From contig CAMBHL010000004.1 in NCBI GenBank assembly GCA_945867155.1, forward strand, positions 62,001 through 126,000: a stretch of DNA of 64,000 nucleotides. The letters are read 5' to 3'. Source of the DNA: an uncultured Eubacteriaceae bacterium (lineage in GTDB: Bacteria > Bacillota > Clostridia > Eubacteriales > Eubacteriaceae). The translations under genes and the position numbers were made by a program. The notes beneath the pieces were generated by a model. The model was not told the origin of the DNA. It was given only the letters and a program-made list of their open reading frames with translations, and made no database searches. This document shows positions 62,042 through 64,000 of this stretch, in pieces (the stretch's first letter is position 1; the number at the start of each line of letters is the position of its first letter).

Positions 62042-62680
62042 TTAAAATGCGAGTTCTTTAAACTTTTCAACGATGGGATCAATCTGTTCGCGCTTGGTTT
62101 TCAAGCTGACGTGATTGACGATGAGTCTGGAACTGATGTCCAGGATGCTTCTGAGTACCACCAGGCCGTTTTCCCGGAGCGTGTTGCCGCTTTCTACAAT
62201 ATCGACGATGCAGTCGCACAGCCCGAGGATCGGCCCCAGTTCCACAGAACCGTTGATGGTGATGAGATCCACAGGCTGGTCGATCTGAGTGAAATAGTGT
62301 TTGGCGATGTGCGGGTATTTCGTGCCGACGGTGAGCTTCTGATTGTAGCGGATCTGGGTATCCTTGAAGCCGGCGACACACATGCGGCACTGACCGATTT
62401 TCAGGTTTAAAAGTTCGTAGACATTGGCTGGATGTTCGAGGAGCACATCCCGGCCGACGATCCCGATATCCGCAGCACCCTTTTCCACATAAGTGCCCAC
62501 GTCCGGAGATTTGACCAGGAAAAATTCGAGGCTGCCCGTCGTGTCGGTGAAGATGAGCTTCCGGCTTTCCTTGGAATAATCGGGAAAGATATAACCGATT
62601 TCCTTTAAGCGGTCGATGGTTTTATCGGCGACGCGCCCTTTGGCTAAAGCCATTTTGATTTTATCATTTTGTAAAGTCAT
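62042..62680 (-). CDS. hisG: ATP phosphoribosyltransferase, short form
   Basis: HisG starts the pathway by joining ATP and PRPP. The 212-residue protein is the short form, which has no C-terminal histidine-sensing domain and needs HisZ. It shows IKMALAKGRVADKTID, AADIGIVGRDVLLE, TKYPHIAKHYF, NGSVELGPILGLCDCIVDIVESGNTLRENGL. The ATG at 62680 follows CAGGAG. The open frame extends further into hisZ but without homology. Confidence 0.95.
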   Translation of the reverse strand: MTLQNDKIKMALAKGRVADKTIDRLKEIGYIFPDYSKESRKLIFTDTTGSLEFFLVKSPDVGTYVEKGAADIGIVGRDVLLEHPANVYELLNLKIGQCRMCVAGFKDTQIRYNQKLTVGTKYPHIAKHYFTQIDQPVDLITINGSVELGPILGLCDCIVDIVESGNTLRENGLVVLRSILDISSRLIVNHVSLKTKREQIDPIVEKFKELAF

Positions 62681-62684
62681 GAAA

Positions 62685-63950
62685 TTACTCCTGTTCTGGT
62701 TCAAGTGCAATGGACAAAATGCGGTCGGCGGGAACGAGATCCTGATCCTGCCATTTGAGCACTTCGCCGTGGCTGAAGACATAAAACTCAGCATCCTGGT
62801 ACAGTCTCTGGCCTGCGAGGCGTTCAATCATCGCAGAGGGCAGGGAATTGATCGTGAAGACTTCCGCGATATTGCCCTGGCTGCGCAGGGCGTTGGCTGT
62901 TTCAAAGGTGCGGGCTTTGTCCCCGGCTCGGTAGAGCAGAACGGCGTGAGGCGGATTTTCGACATGAATGAGATCGTGTTCTTCGAGGTAGTCCATGAGG
63001 CTGAGCAGATTCACGGCGAACCCGCAGGCGGGCCGGTCGATGCCGAACTGCTGGCTCAGTTTGTTGTAGCGGCCGCCGTCGATGATGGGGGCGCCCCAGT
63101 TGCCGGCATAAACCTTAAAAATCAGATCGGTGTAATAATTCATCGAGCTGGTAAAGCCCAGATCAAAGGTCACGTACTGGGCGAGCCCCACGGATTTGAG
63201 ATGTTCGTACAAAGCGCTCAAGTGCTTGACGACTTCCTGCATGTTCTGATTGACACAGAGCTTGGTCATGCGTGCGAAGACGTCTGCGGGATCGCCGTAG
63301 AGCATCGGCAGTTCCAGAATGATCTTCGAGATTTTCGGGTCGTACTGATGAGTGGATAAAAATTCCTGAATGTCGCCGAGATTTTTGTTCTCGATGAGCT
63401 CGAAAAGACGCGCCCGTTCATCCTGGGACATGGTCAGTTCATCGAGCAGATAATTGATAAAGCCGACGTGTCCGAGGTCGACCTGAACGTCGGCGACGCC
63501 GTTGGCCTTCAGAGACTTGATCGCCATTTCAATGATTTCGCCGTCGCATTCAGGGGAATTGTCGCCAAAGAATTCGACGCCCATCTGGGTCATTTCTTTT
63601 TTGACGTCTCCGGGACTGGAAAAATGGCGGTAGATATTGGTCTGATAGAATAATTTGATGATTTCGTTGGGATCGTGGTGGTTGATGGCGGCCATGCGCG
63701 CGACCGAGAGGGTGGCGTCCGGCTTTAAGGCGAGGACCTGGCCCTTCCGGCTGATGAATTTAAACAATTCGTTCGCCGGGATGGCGCCGTTTTGCACAAA
63801 GTTGTCGTAGGTTTCAAAAGTCGGCGTGGCGACTTGATGATAACCGTAGCGGCTGTACAGGCGCGTCAGGCTGCGCTCGATTTTGGAGAGGGCCTGGAAG
63901 CCCTGGTACTGAATATTTTCAAACCCTTCGATGGTATAAGTTGTAAGCAT
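62685..63950 (-). CDS. hisZ: ATP phosphoribosyltransferase regulatory subunit
   Basis: HisZ is a catalytically inert relative of histidyl-tRNA synthetase that activates short HisG and senses histidine. The 421-residue protein has the class II synthetase core (RLYSRYGYHQVATPTFETYD, ALKPDATLSVARM, DLGFTSSMNYYTDLIF, GGRYNKLSQQFG) but no full C-terminal anticodon-binding domain. The ATG at 63950 follows AGGAGG. It is first in the nine-gene his operon. The short upstream region to the window edge holds a -10-like element and an inverted repeat. Confidence 0.93.
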   Translation of the reverse strand: MLTTYTIEGFENIQYQGFQALSKIERSLTRLYSRYGYHQVATPTFETYDNFVQNGAIPANELFKFISRKGQVLALKPDATLSVARMAAINHHDPNEIIKLFYQTNIYRHFSSPGDVKKEMTQMGVEFFGDNSPECDGEIIEMAIKSLKANGVADVQVDLGHVGFINYLLDELTMSQDERARLFELIENKNLGDIQEFLSTHQYDPKISKIILELPMLYGDPADVFARMTKLCVNQNMQEVVKHLSALYEHLKSVGLAQYVTFDLGFTSSMNYYTDLIFKVYAGNWGAPIIDGGRYNKLSQQFGIDRPACGFAVNLLSLMDYLEEHDLIHVENPPHAVLLYRAGDKARTFETANALRSQGNIAEVFTINSLPSAMIERLAGQRLYQDAEFYVFSHGEVLKWQDQDLVPADRILSIALEPEQE

Positions 63951-63972
63951 TTTGCCTCCTGAGGTGGATACT

Positions 63973-63998
63973 GTCACACTGTAACGTAAAAAAGTATA
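63973..63998 (-). promoter_or_regulatory. Partial promoter and near-palindrome before the his operon
   Basis: On the minus strand, a TATACT at 63993-63998 could be the -10. A 13-base near-palindrome GTCACACTGTAAC (plus strand, 63973-63985) lies where transcription would start and could be an operator. The -35 would lie outside the window. Confidence 0.35.
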
Positions 63999-64000
63999 AT

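Overview
The window is chromosomal DNA of a low-to-moderate GC Firmicute of the class Clostridia. Gene content and order point to a Eubacteriaceae-like anaerobe (Eubacterium/Pseudoramibacter type), but this is an inference from gene content alone. Support comes from a GGGtGRT protein paired with a NifU-like scaffold, AddAB, SpoVG, CarD, a Tex protein, the short HisG with HisZ, and a spoVG-to-ftsH gene order. No phage, insertion sequence or CRISPR array was seen, and no gene-free stretch is longer than 300 bases.

Layout. 1-1.4 kb: end of an O-acetylhomoserine sulfhydrylase gene and cysK (sulfur assimilation). 1.4-4.2 kb, minus strand: trkA-trkH potassium uptake. 4.4-8.7 kb: a sucrose operon (PTS EIIBCA, sucrose-6-phosphate hydrolase, fructokinase) behind a good sigma-A promoter. 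8.8-10.5 kb, minus strand: GGGtGRT protein and its NifU-like partner. 10.8-12.7 kb: a DUF2284 protein with a long disordered tail carrying three YKWLGFKR motifs. 12.8-15.4 kb: methylthioadenosine salvage (mtnP, mtnA) with a TIM-barrel protein. 15.6-16.4 kb, minus strand: glycerol facilitator with altered NPA motifs. 16.6-23.5 kb: addB-addA. 23.5-26.8 kb, minus strand: a lone BMC-like shell protein, a patatin-like protein with an altered catalytic dyad, and murC.

27-48.4 kb is the classic Firmicutes core block: spoVG, a shortened glmU, prs, pth, mfd, a PrsA-like foldase, a SpoVB/MurJ-like flippase, mazG, hup, rqcP, divIC, ppx, four tRNA genes (Leu, fMet, Met, Glu), tilS, hpt, ftsH, an FlK-like thioesterase, coaX, dus, a UPF0489-like gene and murE. 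Several genes found between these in spore formers (spoVT, yabP, yabQ, spoIIE) are absent, which suggests a non-sporulating lineage. 48.5-49.9 kb, minus strand: an Rrf2 regulator and a DegV protein. 50.1-56.2 kb: tex, carD, a PIN/TRAM membrane protein, an RsmF-like RNA methyltransferase and an arginase-fold protein that seems to start at a non-AUG codon. 56.2-64 kb, minus strand: the complete his operon hisZ-G-D-C-B-H-A-F-IE.

Genes lie in tight operons with many 4-base ATGA overlaps. Non-ATG starts (TTG, GTG) are frequent, strong hairpin terminators sit between convergent genes, and promoters are mostly sigma-A type, several with an extended -10 (TGATATAAT). The most unusual items are the DUF2284 fusion with repeated YKWLGFKR motifs next to the GGGtGRT pair, the non-AUG arginase-fold gene, the GlmU that lacks most of its acetyltransferase domain, and the isolated BMC-like shell protein.
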